Source: CAZTDD01 sp964612675 (lineage in GTDB: Bacteria > Hinthialibacterota > Hinthialibacteria > Hinthialibacterales > JAKPRU01). Taken from it: DNA of 57,634 bases. Location of the stretch: contig CAZTDD010000029.1 of assembly GCA_964612675.1 (NCBI GenBank), positions 1 through 57,634 of the forward strand, in the 5' to 3' direction. Numbering within the stretch: position 1 is the stretch's first letter; each line of letters opens with the position of its first letter. Both the position numbers and the translations under genes were made by a program. Below the pieces are notes generated by a model, which was given only the letters and a program-made list of their open reading frames with translations, was not told where the DNA came from and did no database searches. Shown here piece after piece: positions 36,488 to 45,126 of this stretch.

Positions 36488-36554
36488 TCTTGTCCTCCCA
36501 TCGACAGTTTGCTTCTCACGGTCATGGTACACGGTTTATGCTCTCCGAATTCGC

Positions 36555-36560
36555 TATAAT
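36555..36560 (+). promoter_or_regulatory. -10 element (TATAAT) before second ECF operon
   Basis: A perfect TATAAT 81 bases upstream of the sigma gene at 36642. No good -35 lies 17 bases before it, so it may need an activator. It lies in the divergent gap with the HAD gene. Confidence 0.35.
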
Positions 36561-36641
36561 CGGAAGTGTGGTCAAAAAAAATCCACTCGAGGATCAACTT
36601 TTTGCCTCCAAACGACACATTTTTTATAGAAGAGGCTTCAG

Positions 36642-37256
36642 ATGTTGAATGACACGAGTCGCGCAAGTGAAGATCTTGCAATGACTTGTGACGGATCGCC
36701 GGACAAATGGAGCGATGCGGAGCTGGTGTACTGCGTTCTATCCGGAAGGCGGGACTGGTTCCAGACGCTTGTGGATCGGTACCGGAGACAGGTATACGGT
36801 CTTGCGTATTCCATGCTGGGAAACTGGCAGGATGCGCAGGATGTAGCTCAGGAAGCTTTCTTTTCGGCTTACCGACGTTTACCGGATCTCCGGGATCCGG
36901 CCAAATTCGGCTCGTGGTTGTTCGGCACGACCCGGCATTTATGCTATGTAGTGTTGAGGAAAAGGCGTGTAATCGGCGAACAGGTTCCGGTTGAACAGGC
37001 CGAGACTCTAGCCGTGAAGCCGTCGCAGGAGGAGACTCAGGACGATCAATTGGCTTTAATGCTGAGGGCGATGCAGCAGCTTCCGGATAAATATCAAAGT
37101 CTTCTGCGTTTGAAGTACATAGGCGGCTACTCGTATCGAGATATTGCCCGGATGCTCGATGTTCCGGAAGTGACAGTGAAATCCAGACTCTTCGAGGGTC
37201 GCCGATTGTTGCGTGAGCAAGTGGAATCTATTGTGAGGAACTACGATGGTGCCTGA
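36642..37256 (+). CDS. ECF RNA polymerase sigma factor (second system)
   Basis: A 204-residue ECF sigma factor. Region 2 is 'VYGLAYSMLGNWQDAQDVAQ' followed by 'EAFFSAYRRL', and region 4 is 'LPDKYQSLLRLKYIGGYSYR' then 'DIARMLDVPEVTVKSRLFEG'. It is transcribed with the FecR-like anti-sigma gene, overlapping it by 11 bases. It differs clearly from the sigma factor at 35097-35720, which lies 1.5 kb away on the other strand, so the two are separate systems. The ribosome site is modest (AGAGG about 12 bases upstream). Its regulon is unknown. Confidence 0.9.
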   Translation: MLNDTSRASEDLAMTCDGSPDKWSDAELVYCVLSGRRDWFQTLVDRYRRQVYGLAYSMLGNWQDAQDVAQEAFFSAYRRLPDLRDPAKFGSWLFGTTRHLCYVVLRKRRVIGEQVPVEQAETLAVKPSQEETQDDQLALMLRAMQQLPDKYQSLLRLKYIGGYSYRDIARMLDVPEVTVKSRLFEGRRLLREQVESIVRNYDGA

Positions 37257-38211
37257 GTGTTGTTTTTCGGAATGGGAACAAGAGATCTGGCTGTATCTGG
37301 ACGGTGAGTTGTCTCCCGAGGATCGGCTTCGCGTGGAGCGGCATCTGGAGAACTGCCGCCGATGCAGGGAGTTTTTGGCGGATGTCCAGCCGTTTCAGGA
37401 TCGACTGTACTCGCATTTCCAGGCGTCTGCTGAATCTCATCCCCTTTCGAAGAATTTCACCAGGAAGATTATGAGCGAGTTGCCGGGCATGGTTCCCAAG
37501 CCATGGCACAAACGGTTGTGGTCGTTGCTGCGGTATAATTTGACGGGAAAAGCGATCAAACAGACGTTTCGCTACCATCCGGTGACGGCGATGGCTCTGT
37601 TCTTGGTTTGTGCGGTGACTCTCTTTTCGATCTGGTTGGTCAACCAGGGCGGACACCGTTCAGTGACAGTGAAGCCTTACGGAGGAGAGCCGTTCAAGGT
37701 AGGTCTCTCGGAGAATATGCGCTGTGACAGCCCCGAGGGTGAAGTCCTGGAATTGCCGGACGGCAGTCTGATGGTTGCTCGTTCGGGTGCCGTTTTCTCG
37801 ATCGACGCGTATCAAAATGACGGAGAAGGACGCTGGATTAGCCTGAGGCGCGGTACGGTGCTTTTCGATGTACAAACGGTTCCCATGGAGGGATTTACAG
37901 TCACAACTCCTCAAGCGACAGTGAAAGTGATGGGGACTTGTTTTGCTGTTGCACTCGACGGCCGCGAGACAAAGGTCGAGGTCGCAAGTGGCTCAGTCCT
38001 CGTAGAAGACGCCGGAAAAGAGTACGCCAAGTATTGTATTCTCAAGTCCGGCGAGAGAGTGATGGCCGACCACAAGCGCGGACTTCTCGATTGGAGCAAG
38101 ATTGAGCAGTGCCGTGTCCGCGCCATGCTCGCCCCGTTCGACCGAATTCGATCTGAACCTCACGAACCTCCCGTTCCGAAGTCGAATGCTCTATTCAACG
38201 TTCCGCAGTGA
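37246..38211 (+). CDS. FecR-like anti-sigma factor with zinc finger
   Basis: A 321-residue membrane protein. His33-x3-Cys37-x2-Cys40 ('RHLENCRRCREF') is a ZAS zinc motif that binds the sigma factor. One membrane helix lies at about 112-132. The periplasmic part is a FecR-type beta domain (about 155-265), including 'ARSGAVFSIDAYQNDGEGRW', 'LRRGTVLFDV' and 'TPQATVKVMGTCFAV', as in regulators that read a signal from outer-membrane or periplasmic partners. Fusing both domains in one chain is common in planctomycete-like bacteria. The start overlaps the sigma stop by 11 bases. No transporter lies nearby, so the signal is unknown. Confidence 0.88.
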   Translation: MVPECCFSEWEQEIWLYLDGELSPEDRLRVERHLENCRRCREFLADVQPFQDRLYSHFQASAESHPLSKNFTRKIMSELPGMVPKPWHKRLWSLLRYNLTGKAIKQTFRYHPVTAMALFLVCAVTLFSIWLVNQGGHRSVTVKPYGGEPFKVGLSENMRCDSPEGEVLELPDGSLMVARSGAVFSIDAYQNDGEGRWISLRRGTVLFDVQTVPMEGFTVTTPQATVKVMGTCFAVALDGRETKVEVASGSVLVEDAGKEYAKYCILKSGERVMADHKRGLLDWSKIEQCRVRAMLAPFDRIRSEPHEPPVPKSNALFNVPQ

Positions 38212-38270
38212 TTGGATGATTCCTGGCTTTGTTTTTGTGCTTTCTTTACCGTTTCAAATGCCGAGAACGG

Positions 38271-39746
38271 TCAGATTCCCTTTTTCCAGATCTCCAATCC
38301 TTTGATTAATCCCTCTTCCATCCACCGTTGAAATCTGCGTTCTGTCGACTCGACACTTTCTCGATAATTGATTTGAAATATCTCGCCCGAGATCGTGGTC
38401 CGGTCCGTTACTTCTCGCTTTTCCTCTTCCACTTCCTCACGTCGGAAGAAGCACATTGACACTGCCAGAAGCCCTCTATACTCGTGGCCGATGCTGTGAA
38501 AGGAAAGAAGAATGTCGGCTTGGGTCTTGGTTCTCAGAACAAGGCGCGTCCACGTATGAAAAACGTCTGTATTCGCGAAGTAGCCCAGCTCTCTGGCTGT
38601 CTCGACGATTTGCCACCGGAAGTAATGACCACGGTTACCCTCAGGTTCCTCATTATCGACGAAGAATTTGTAATCCGCAGAGATCGATAACAATTCACTA
38701 CGAAGTTTGTCGGCAACATCCTGGAATCTGTTCTGAGTTTTACTTTGAAGAACCTTTGCCGTTTCTTTAGCTTTTTCCCATTCACGGTCTGCTGCTTCGC
38801 GTCTTTTCAGCAATGTAGCTCGCGCAGATGCAATCACCTCATCCACCTGTTGTCTTCGGAGAACTTCTGTAGACAATCCAAGAGCCTGAACGAACGCCCT
38901 TTTCTGGAGGGAGACAAACAGGGAAATCAAATTTTCGAGATTACCTTTATCTGCTTCCTCCAGAGCGATGATATACGCTTCGCGGTCGTCTCGCCTGACA
39001 ACCAGAGGAAACCAGCCCGCTTTGATGAATATCAACGTAGAGAGTGCTCGTGCCACTCGCCCATTTCCGTCCTGGAAAGGATGGATTTGGCTAAACCGGT
39101 GATGAAACCATGCGGATTCGACCTCAGGCGGAACTTCGATCTGCTGATGAGCCTTGTGTAGTTCGATCAGTCTGTCCATTTCAGAAGCTACCTGTTCCGG
39201 TGGACAGTATTGATGCAGGGTCCCGTCGGGGCGTAGTGGGTTGTTTGGCCGTTTTTTGTAGTCCCCTCGAAGAAGTGGGGTCTCTACATGACGCCCGAAG
39301 CTGTTTCTGGCCGGCGAAGATACTTGGTTTCGCATCATGACCGCATGAATCTCTTTTATGTATGCCGTGGACGGCTCGCGTTCCCCTTTTACAAAGGCAA
39401 ATAGACCTTCCATCGCCTCTTCGTGATCCTGGATAACTCTGGCAACATATTCCGGGTCCTTATCGGTGTCTGCGTGCGATATCAGGCTCGCGTCTATCCC
39501 TCTTTCGATCAGAACTTGTGTAACACCACGATCTAAAGTGTACGCCTGTTCGATGATTCCAGTCTCAATCGCCCATTCTCGCTGGAGTCGTTTGAGAAAG
39601 ACTTGCCAGGCATCTGTCTGAACCAGGGAGGCGCGTTGTTCCTGCCAGACACTCGCAAGCGCTTCGGGTTCCTCACTCGCAAGTTCCTGCCAATTCTCCG
39701 GCAAATCCTCCAGCGGTTTCCATTTGTAAGAAACGCTTACGGACAT
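38271..39746 (-). CDS. Fic family protein (AMPylase/Doc-like)
   Basis: A 491-residue protein with a complete Fic motif, HPFQDGNGRVAR (His222 to Arg233), which transfers AMP or another nucleotide to target proteins. An N-terminal Fic_N-like part precedes it, with 'AIETGIIEQAYTLDRG' at about 59-74. This resembles the inhibitory helix (S/T-x3-E-G/N), with Thr62 and Glu66 but Gln instead of Gly or Asn after Glu. The C-terminal 150 residues are helical and may form a target-recognition domain. ATG 39746 is preferred, with AAGGAG 12 bases upstream; an ATG at 39794 is possible. It stands alone without an antitoxin gene, consistent with self-inhibition. Confidence 0.88.
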   Translation of the reverse strand: MSVSVSYKWKPLEDLPENWQELASEEPEALASVWQEQRASLVQTDAWQVFLKRLQREWAIETGIIEQAYTLDRGVTQVLIERGIDASLISHADTDKDPEYVARVIQDHEEAMEGLFAFVKGEREPSTAYIKEIHAVMMRNQVSSPARNSFGRHVETPLLRGDYKKRPNNPLRPDGTLHQYCPPEQVASEMDRLIELHKAHQQIEVPPEVESAWFHHRFSQIHPFQDGNGRVARALSTLIFIKAGWFPLVVRRDDREAYIIALEEADKGNLENLISLFVSLQKRAFVQALGLSTEVLRRQQVDEVIASARATLLKRREAADREWEKAKETAKVLQSKTQNRFQDVADKLRSELLSISADYKFFVDNEEPEGNRGHYFRWQIVETARELGYFANTDVFHTWTRLVLRTKTQADILLSFHSIGHEYRGLLAVSMCFFRREEVEEEKREVTDRTTISGEIFQINYRESVESTERRFQRWMEEGLIKGLEIWKKGI

Positions 39747-39966
39747 GACTTGAGTGTGCTCCTTTTTGATGTCTTCCAGCAGCGATGATACCATGAATCT
39801 AACTACAACGGGATTTTCTGCCACGCCTGGCGGATTTCAGGAAGGCGAAGGTTACAGACTGGACGATTGATAGCATAACCATTGTGTTTTGTTGTTCGTA
39901 CCATTTATAAGCAGCGCTGTTTGACCACGCCATGGAGTGATAAAGTACTCCAAAGGAAGACGATAC

Positions 39967-41169
39967 ATGCGCATTCTTTTCTATACGGGTAAAGGCGGTG
40001 TCGGGAAGACCAGCATCTCCGCAGCAACGGGACTGTTTTGTGCGGAGAAGGGGCTTCGCACCCTCGTGATGTCGCTTGACCCGGCCCATTCTCTCTCCGA
40101 CGCATTCGATTTAGAGCGCTCGCTTTACGATCTGGCGAGTGGCGAACCGCATCAGGTCGCCGACAATCTATGGATTCAGGAAATCAGTATTCAAGAGGAA
40201 CTCACCGAGAATTGGGGTGAAGTTCATGCTTATATCTCCAGTCTTTTGAATGTTTCAGGTCTCGATCAAATTGTGGCGGAGGAGGTTGCAATCTTCCCCG
40301 GGATGGAGGAAATCTCCTCGCTACTTCACATCAATCGCTACATACGAGAAGAACGGTTCGATGTGATGATTCTCGATTGCGCACCGACCGGCGAATCGAT
40401 CCGGTTTGTCAGTATGCCGACCACGCTTGAGTGGTACATGAACAAAATCTTCAAATTGGAGCGAGGGTTGTTCAAAGCCACTCGTCCACTTCTGAAAGGG
40501 GTATCGCCGATTCCCCTGCCGGAAGACCGATATTTTGCGAATATCGAGAGCCTTTTTCAGAAACTGGAAGGAATTGAGAAGGTTTTGTCGGATACTGCGA
40601 TCACGAGCGTTCGATTGGTTACCAATCCGGAGCGAATGGTGATCAAAGAAACGCAGCGTGCCTTTATGTATTTTGCCCTATATGGCTTGTGTGTCGATCT
40701 GGTCATTGTCAACCGAGTCCTGCCCGAGGAGGCGGATCTCGCCTATTTCCAGGAATGGCGCGATAAACAGCGTGGATATATCGAAGAGATCAGAGACCTT
40801 TTTACACCTGTGCCCGTTGCAGAAGTTCGTGCATTCGAGGCGGAGGTACTCGGGGAGAAGGGATTGCGCAGATTGGCCGATGGGCTCTATGATACCCGCG
40901 ATCCGGTTGACCGGTTTGTCACGGAGCGAACCGTTCGGTTTGTGAAGGAAGACGGCGTAGGTGTTGTAACCCTGGCGCTTCCGTTCGCGGTAAAAGGCGA
41001 GGTGGACGTAACCGCAACAGCAGAGGACCTAATCGTCCAAATCGGGAACTTTCGAAAACATATCAGCATTCCACGTACATTTGCCGGGATGTACCCTCGG
41101 AAGGCTGTTCTTACCGAGGGACAACTTAGAGTCGAACTCGGAGGTGAAACCGATGAGTCCAGAGAATGA
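39967..41169 (+). CDS. ArsA/GET3-like ATPase
   Basis: A 400-residue P-loop ATPase of the ArsA/GET3 family. The deviant Walker A is 'TGKGGVGKTS' (residues 7-16). 'MSLDPAHSLSDAFD' and 'ILDCAPTGESIRF' are the switch regions; the latter has Gly-Glu where ArsA usually has Gly-His. No arsenite-binding Cys trio is seen, and no ars genes are near. The C-terminal 80 residues form the small beta domain found in bacterial ArsA-like proteins. It may deliver membrane or exported proteins rather than arsenite. ATG 39967 has AAGGAAG upstream. A 79-residue gene overlaps its end and a PpiC gene follows. Confidence 0.88.
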   Translation: MRILFYTGKGGVGKTSISAATGLFCAEKGLRTLVMSLDPAHSLSDAFDLERSLYDLASGEPHQVADNLWIQEISIQEELTENWGEVHAYISSLLNVSGLDQIVAEEVAIFPGMEEISSLLHINRYIREERFDVMILDCAPTGESIRFVSMPTTLEWYMNKIFKLERGLFKATRPLLKGVSPIPLPEDRYFANIESLFQKLEGIEKVLSDTAITSVRLVTNPERMVIKETQRAFMYFALYGLCVDLVIVNRVLPEEADLAYFQEWRDKQRGYIEEIRDLFTPVPVAEVRAFEAEVLGEKGLRRLADGLYDTRDPVDRFVTERTVRFVKEDGVGVVTLALPFAVKGEVDVTATAEDLIVQIGNFRKHISIPRTFAGMYPRKAVLTEGQLRVELGGETDESRE

Positions 41170-41392
41170 ATCCGAATGCCACAACGACAAGAGTCGGGAA
41201 TCCGGTTCCTGTCCAATGCGTGAGATGTTCGACTTTGTTTTCAACCTTCCCGGCGAGGAGATGGAGCATTTTCGTCAATCGAAAATCGAATTCTGGCGCG
41301 GTGTGAAATCGCTTATCGACCGCAGAATCGATTCACTCGAAAAGGCGGGCCGGAAAGACGCTCCTCGTGCGAGAAAGGTGAAAGTGGAGTAG
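41153..41392 (+). CDS. small protein coupled to ArsA-like ATPase
   Basis: A 79-residue soluble protein. Its first 20 residues are polar and probably flexible. Then comes an amphipathic part ('MREMFDFVFNLPGEEMEHFR', 'FWRGVKSLIDRRIDSLEK') predicted to be two helices, and a basic tail. It starts 17 bases inside the ATPase gene behind a perfect GGAGG site at 41141-41145, so it is translated with it. I know no function for it. Coupling suggests a subunit or regulator of the ATPase. It has no signal peptide and no Cys pair that would mark it as a metal chaperone. Confidence 0.75.
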   Translation: MSPENESECHNDKSRESGSCPMREMFDFVFNLPGEEMEHFRQSKIEFWRGVKSLIDRRIDSLEKAGRKDAPRARKVKVE

Positions 41393-41458
41393 AGAGAAGA
41401 CTGAACCGATCAGCATCACGAGCCGACGTGAAGGTTCGGCTCGCCAGGAGGAGTATAC

Positions 41459-42484
41459 ATGCGTTGTTTTGTTATCGTCTTGATTGCCGGTTGCTTCGCT
41501 GCGGCGGCGCCTGCGTCCGCCGAGATCATCGAATCGATCGAAGCGAAGATCAACGGTGAACTGGTTTTCACAAGCGAGTTGGATGAGTTGATGGCCACCC
41601 TGTGGATGTTGAACACCGGACGGCCCGTCGATTCAATGACGCGCGAAGAGTACGACGAACTTCGTGCCCGTGTTCTTCGCGAGAGAATGAAAGACATTCT
41701 CCTCTCACAGGAGTGCAAATCGATCCTCACGGAACGTGGCTTCAATCAGCGTATCTGGGAGCGTGAAATCGAGCAGATGACCGAAGAGAATGTGAAGAAA
41801 TATCGGTCACAGTTCGATAGCGAAGAAGCCTTTCAAGAACACATGCAGAAGAATGGGTTAACAGAGGAAGGCTTGCGAATCGAATGCCGTCAGCTCGCCC
41901 GCCAGGAATATTGGGTCAAAAAGGTCGCACCGCAGCTTCTGCGGGATCGGGTCGATCCGCCCACCGAGAAGGAAGTCGAAGAGTTCAAGGAAGAACATCC
42001 GGAAGAATGGAAACAGGTGGAGCAGATTCGGGTTAGTCATATTCTCTTGCGTGTGCCCGACAATGCTTCGCAGGAACAGCTGGAGGCCAACCAGGCCAGG
42101 GCGGACACTGTCGCGCTTCGAGCCAAATCGGGAGAAGACTTCGCGAAGCTGGCTCAGGAACTGTCGGAGCACGATTCCACACGTGAAGACGGTGGCTCAC
42201 TGGGATGGCTGAAACGAAACGAGGTCTTTCCGGAGTTCGAGCAGTTGTTCGATTTGCCGGTCGGGGAACCCACGCCCCCTATCCAGACTTCTCTCGGGTA
42301 CCACATAGTCAAGGTCCACGAGCGACGGTCTCTGAAAGACTGGCTTTATAACCGAAAACTCATCCGAGGCATGGTCGAATGGATTGAGGAGATTATCCAG
42401 CGTCCAGAGACCAAAATCGAGTACAAAGGCGATCTATTCGAAGACCTTCAAGCCGATCTCGAACAAGATACCCAACTGCCCTGA
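41459..42484 (+). CDS. SurA-like PpiC-type peptidyl-prolyl isomerase
   Basis: A 341-residue periplasmic chaperone/isomerase. The Sec signal is MRCFVIVLIAGCFAAAAPAS with cleavage near 'ASA-E'. An N-terminal SurA-like helical domain (about 22-160) is followed by one PpiC/parvulin domain (about 193-285): 'QIRVSHILLRVPDNAS', 'FAKLAQELSEHDSTREDGGS', 'LGWLKRNEVFPEFEQ', 'TSLGYHIVKVHERR'. The C-terminal helix lies at 290-330. It helps fold exported and outer-membrane proteins. AGGAGG lies before the ATG. It follows the ArsA-like pair by 66 bases on the same strand, suggesting a shared transcript. Confidence 0.9.
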   Translation: MRCFVIVLIAGCFAAAAPASAEIIESIEAKINGELVFTSELDELMATLWMLNTGRPVDSMTREEYDELRARVLRERMKDILLSQECKSILTERGFNQRIWEREIEQMTEENVKKYRSQFDSEEAFQEHMQKNGLTEEGLRIECRQLARQEYWVKKVAPQLLRDRVDPPTEKEVEEFKEEHPEEWKQVEQIRVSHILLRVPDNASQEQLEANQARADTVALRAKSGEDFAKLAQELSEHDSTREDGGSLGWLKRNEVFPEFEQLFDLPVGEPTPPIQTSLGYHIVKVHERRSLKDWLYNRKLIRGMVEWIEEIIQRPETKIEYKGDLFEDLQADLEQDTQLP

Positions 42485-42502
42485 TGGTCTACCGGGTATC
42501 GG

Positions 42503-43531
42503 TTACGTTTTATCGGGTACCACCGACATTTTGATGTCTGCATCCTTTTGGGACACGAAGCGGTGCAGGCAGGATTCGACATCCTCGAGTCCCCACGTAC
42601 TTGTGACTATTGTTTCGCAGTCGATTAGCCCTGCTTCGAGCAGCTGGATCGCTTGAGGCAATGTTCTCGGGGGCATTTTCGCACCGATAATGCTCAACTC
42701 GCGATTGAATATGTCAAAGGGGGCGATCGGAATCATTACATCCGCTTCGCATACGCCGAATACAAGAAATGTTCCCCCAGGCCGTACATGCTTCAGACCG
42801 AACAGTATACCTTCCGGTGTCCCGCTGCAATCGACAACAAGATCGAAGTCTTGCCCGTATTCTTGATTGAAGTCGTGGATTGCGTCCGGGTTTCCCGTGA
42901 ATAAGGCTTTATCCGCGCCCAGCTTTCGAGCAGCTTCCACACGTTGTTCCACGACATCCACTTGTACTAAGGATGCCACACACGAATGTTTGATCAGGTT
43001 GCTCCAAAGAAGGCCCACAGTACCGGCGCCAACCAGCAGCACGTCCGAACCGGGCTCGATTTGTATCCGGTTATAGCCGTTAAGCACACACGCCAGGGTT
43101 TCAGCAAGAATCCCGCCTTTGCTTCCCACATGGTCTGCGATAGGAAATACATGGCTTCTGGGAGCCAGGACATATTCTGCAAATCCTCCCCACCGTGCAT
43201 ATCCGATAATCGTATAATTCGTGCAGAGATTCGTCCGGCCGCGCCGGCAGAATCGACACACGCCGCATCCTACGACCGGATCGATACAGACAGTCTGTCC
43301 TTCACGGAGATCGTCGACATTCTCGCCACAGGCTGCAACAGTCCCGGTGATCTCATGTCCCAGCGCCACCGGTGGCGTCGCTCCCAAGGCCGTGCCTTCG
43401 TACAGATGAACATCGGTTCCACAAACTCCACAAGCCGAGACCTTTACCAACACTTCGTTCGGCGGAGGACTTGAAATCGGTTCTTCGCGCACTTCGATTT
43501 TCTCATTCCCGAGAAAGACAGCTGCTTTCAT
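42503..43531 (-). CDS. zinc-dependent alcohol/polyol dehydrogenase
   Basis: A 342-residue medium-chain dehydrogenase. Catalytic zinc ligands are in 'SACGVCGTDVHLYEG' and 'ALGHEITG'. The structural zinc site is the four-Cys block 'GCGVCRFCRRGRTNLC', and the NAD site is 'VLLVGAGTVGLLWSNLI'. It resembles sorbitol/threonine dehydrogenases and oxidises a secondary alcohol or sugar alcohol with NAD(P) in the cytoplasm. GAGGTGA lies just before the ATG. The 5' leader can form two mutually exclusive hairpins. It is convergent with the PpiC gene (18-base gap) and divergent from the radical SAM gene. Confidence 0.92.
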   Translation of the reverse strand: MKAAVFLGNEKIEVREEPISSPPPNEVLVKVSACGVCGTDVHLYEGTALGATPPVALGHEITGTVAACGENVDDLREGQTVCIDPVVGCGVCRFCRRGRTNLCTNYTIIGYARWGGFAEYVLAPRSHVFPIADHVGSKGGILAETLACVLNGYNRIQIEPGSDVLLVGAGTVGLLWSNLIKHSCVASLVQVDVVEQRVEAARKLGADKALFTGNPDAIHDFNQEYGQDFDLVVDCSGTPEGILFGLKHVRPGGTFLVFGVCEADVMIPIAPFDIFNRELSIIGAKMPPRTLPQAIQLLEAGLIDCETIVTSTWGLEDVESCLHRFVSQKDADIKMSVVPDKT

Positions 43532-43542
43532 TGACTCACCTC

Positions 43543-43579
43543 GAAGGATGTGTTTTGCCTATCCTTCATCTTGATAGGC
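43543..43579 (-). promoter_or_regulatory. 5' leader with two exclusive hairpins upstream of dehydrogenase
   Basis: On the minus strand, GCCTATC (43579-43573) can pair with GATAGGC (43563-43557), or GAAGGAT (43567-43561) with ATCCTTC (43549-43543). The two share bases 43561-43563, so only one can form. The second ends next to the ribosome site GAGGTGA. This could control translation; no ligand or protein is known. Confidence 0.35.
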
Positions 43580-43695
43580 GGGGTTCATTTCATCAAGGTA
43601 CGATGGACGCGGGTGGTCGTCGCCCGGCTATTGCACCATGGGTAGGATCGCCCCTACTATACAGATGACGATTCTTCAATTGGGAGCAGCGGCGA

Positions 43696-45018
43696 ATGAA
43701 CCGGCCTCGAATGGTTTACTGCGATTCCGACGGGTTGATCTTTGACGACCCGCAGTTGGCGGCAACTGCCCGTTTAGGGATACACGAAGTCGTCCCGGAG
43801 TCCGACGAATGGATCTCTCTGCCCGAGGCAAGCGACGTGTTCTTACTGCCTGAGAGGAACGCTGTGGGATGGGACGAACAGCAGTCTCATTTTCGTCCGG
43901 GGCCACGGGGCTACTCGGCGGTAAGCGCGTTTACGCCGCCAGGTTACATCCGCTCCCATCTCCCCAGCGCCCGCTCGCAGGACAGCTCGCGTCCCCTCCC
44001 GTTGTGGGCTTACGGGGCGGTTGCCTGGCGAGAGGATGGATTCTGTGTGACGGCCTTTCCAATCGAACGGGATCCGAAAGGAGATCCCGCGGGATTTGAT
44101 GAGGCCGAGATCGCGCAGCGAATCAAGTTGAAATTGGATGAACATCCGAAGAACCGCCTTCTGCGGCACCTCGCGAACTGTGCGCAAAACAACAACTGTC
44201 TCGCAGCGAAGAACTATTTCCTCGAACGATGGGAAGGCGGCCTGCCCGTTTCGCAACATTGCCCTTCTTCCTGCGAAGGGTGTATTTCCCGTCAACCGGA
44301 GCACAGTCCAATACCCCCTTCCCATGCCCGCATCGACTTCTGTCCGACGCTGGAGGAGGCGCTGGAAGCGATCGTGCCGCATCTCAATAAAGCACCTTTG
44401 GGAATGATCAGTTTCGGACAAGGCTGCGAAGGGGAACCGTTGTGCGAGGTCGATTTCCTGGAAGAACTGATTATCGAAGTGCGCCGCCAGACTCGCTGTG
44501 GAACGCTTCACATGAATACGAACGCTTATTCTCCGGATGCGGTCAGGCGGCTTGCACGAGCGGGCCTTGACAGTATCCGTATCAGTCTCAATAGCGCGCA
44601 ACGTGAATTCTATCAATTGTATCACAAGCCGAACGGGTACGGATTTGAGGATGTCGTGGAGTCCTCGAGGCTTGCTGTGGAGGAAGGACTTTTCGTCTCG
44701 GTGAATTATCTGATCTTCCCGGGTCTGACGGATCATGAAAGTGAACTGCACGCATTTAGCCGATTTCTGGAACAGACGGGGGTCCACATGATTCAGTGGA
44801 AGAACCTGAACATCGACCCGGATGTTTATATCGCTGCGCTCGGTCTGGACAGACTTTCATGCTCACGGGGGGTGCGTTTTGCGCTCGAGGAAATCCGGTC
44901 CCGGTTCGACCGCTTAAAGTTCGGTTATTTTAATCCTCCACGGGAGCATTTCTCCCTTTCGAAACAACCTGAGAATGGGCAGACTATAACGAATTCGGCT
45001 GACTCGTGCAGCGGTTAG
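43696..45018 (+). CDS. radical SAM protein with novel N-terminal domain
   Basis: A 440-residue radical SAM enzyme. The cluster motif is Cys189-x3-Cys193-x2-Cys196 in 'HCPSSCEGCISRQ', followed by 'ISFGQGCEGEPLC' (the G-E-P SAM-contact motif), 'HMNTNAYSP', 'SIRISLNSAQREFYQLYH' and 'SVNYLIFPGLTD'. The barrel covers about 185-400. The first 185 residues, including 'YCDSDGLIFDDPQLAATARL', have no family I recognise. Reaction unknown; the layout resembles anaerobic regulatory or peptide-modifying enzymes. The start at 43696 lies about 6 bases after AGCGGCG, a weak site. It is divergent from the dehydrogenase. Confidence 0.85.
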   Translation: MNRPRMVYCDSDGLIFDDPQLAATARLGIHEVVPESDEWISLPEASDVFLLPERNAVGWDEQQSHFRPGPRGYSAVSAFTPPGYIRSHLPSARSQDSSRPLPLWAYGAVAWREDGFCVTAFPIERDPKGDPAGFDEAEIAQRIKLKLDEHPKNRLLRHLANCAQNNNCLAAKNYFLERWEGGLPVSQHCPSSCEGCISRQPEHSPIPPSHARIDFCPTLEEALEAIVPHLNKAPLGMISFGQGCEGEPLCEVDFLEELIIEVRRQTRCGTLHMNTNAYSPDAVRRLARAGLDSIRISLNSAQREFYQLYHKPNGYGFEDVVESSRLAVEEGLFVSVNYLIFPGLTDHESELHAFSRFLEQTGVHMIQWKNLNIDPDVYIAALGLDRLSCSRGVRFALEEIRSRFDRLKFGYFNPPREHFSLSKQPENGQTITNSADSCSG

Positions 45019-45126
45019 CCCTACCTTTATTGTGTGTGCAAATCTATTGTATTCACTACGGATAGTGTATCCTTTCAGATCGGTGGGTGAGGCCGAAGTT
45101 TATCGTTTGCGGGCGGGTTCAACATC

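Noticed and set aside
43843..44787. Open frame of 314 codons on the minus strand over the radical SAM gene
   Set aside because: The sense frame has the complete radical SAM motifs; the antisense frame is Arg/Pro-rich with no recognisable feature.
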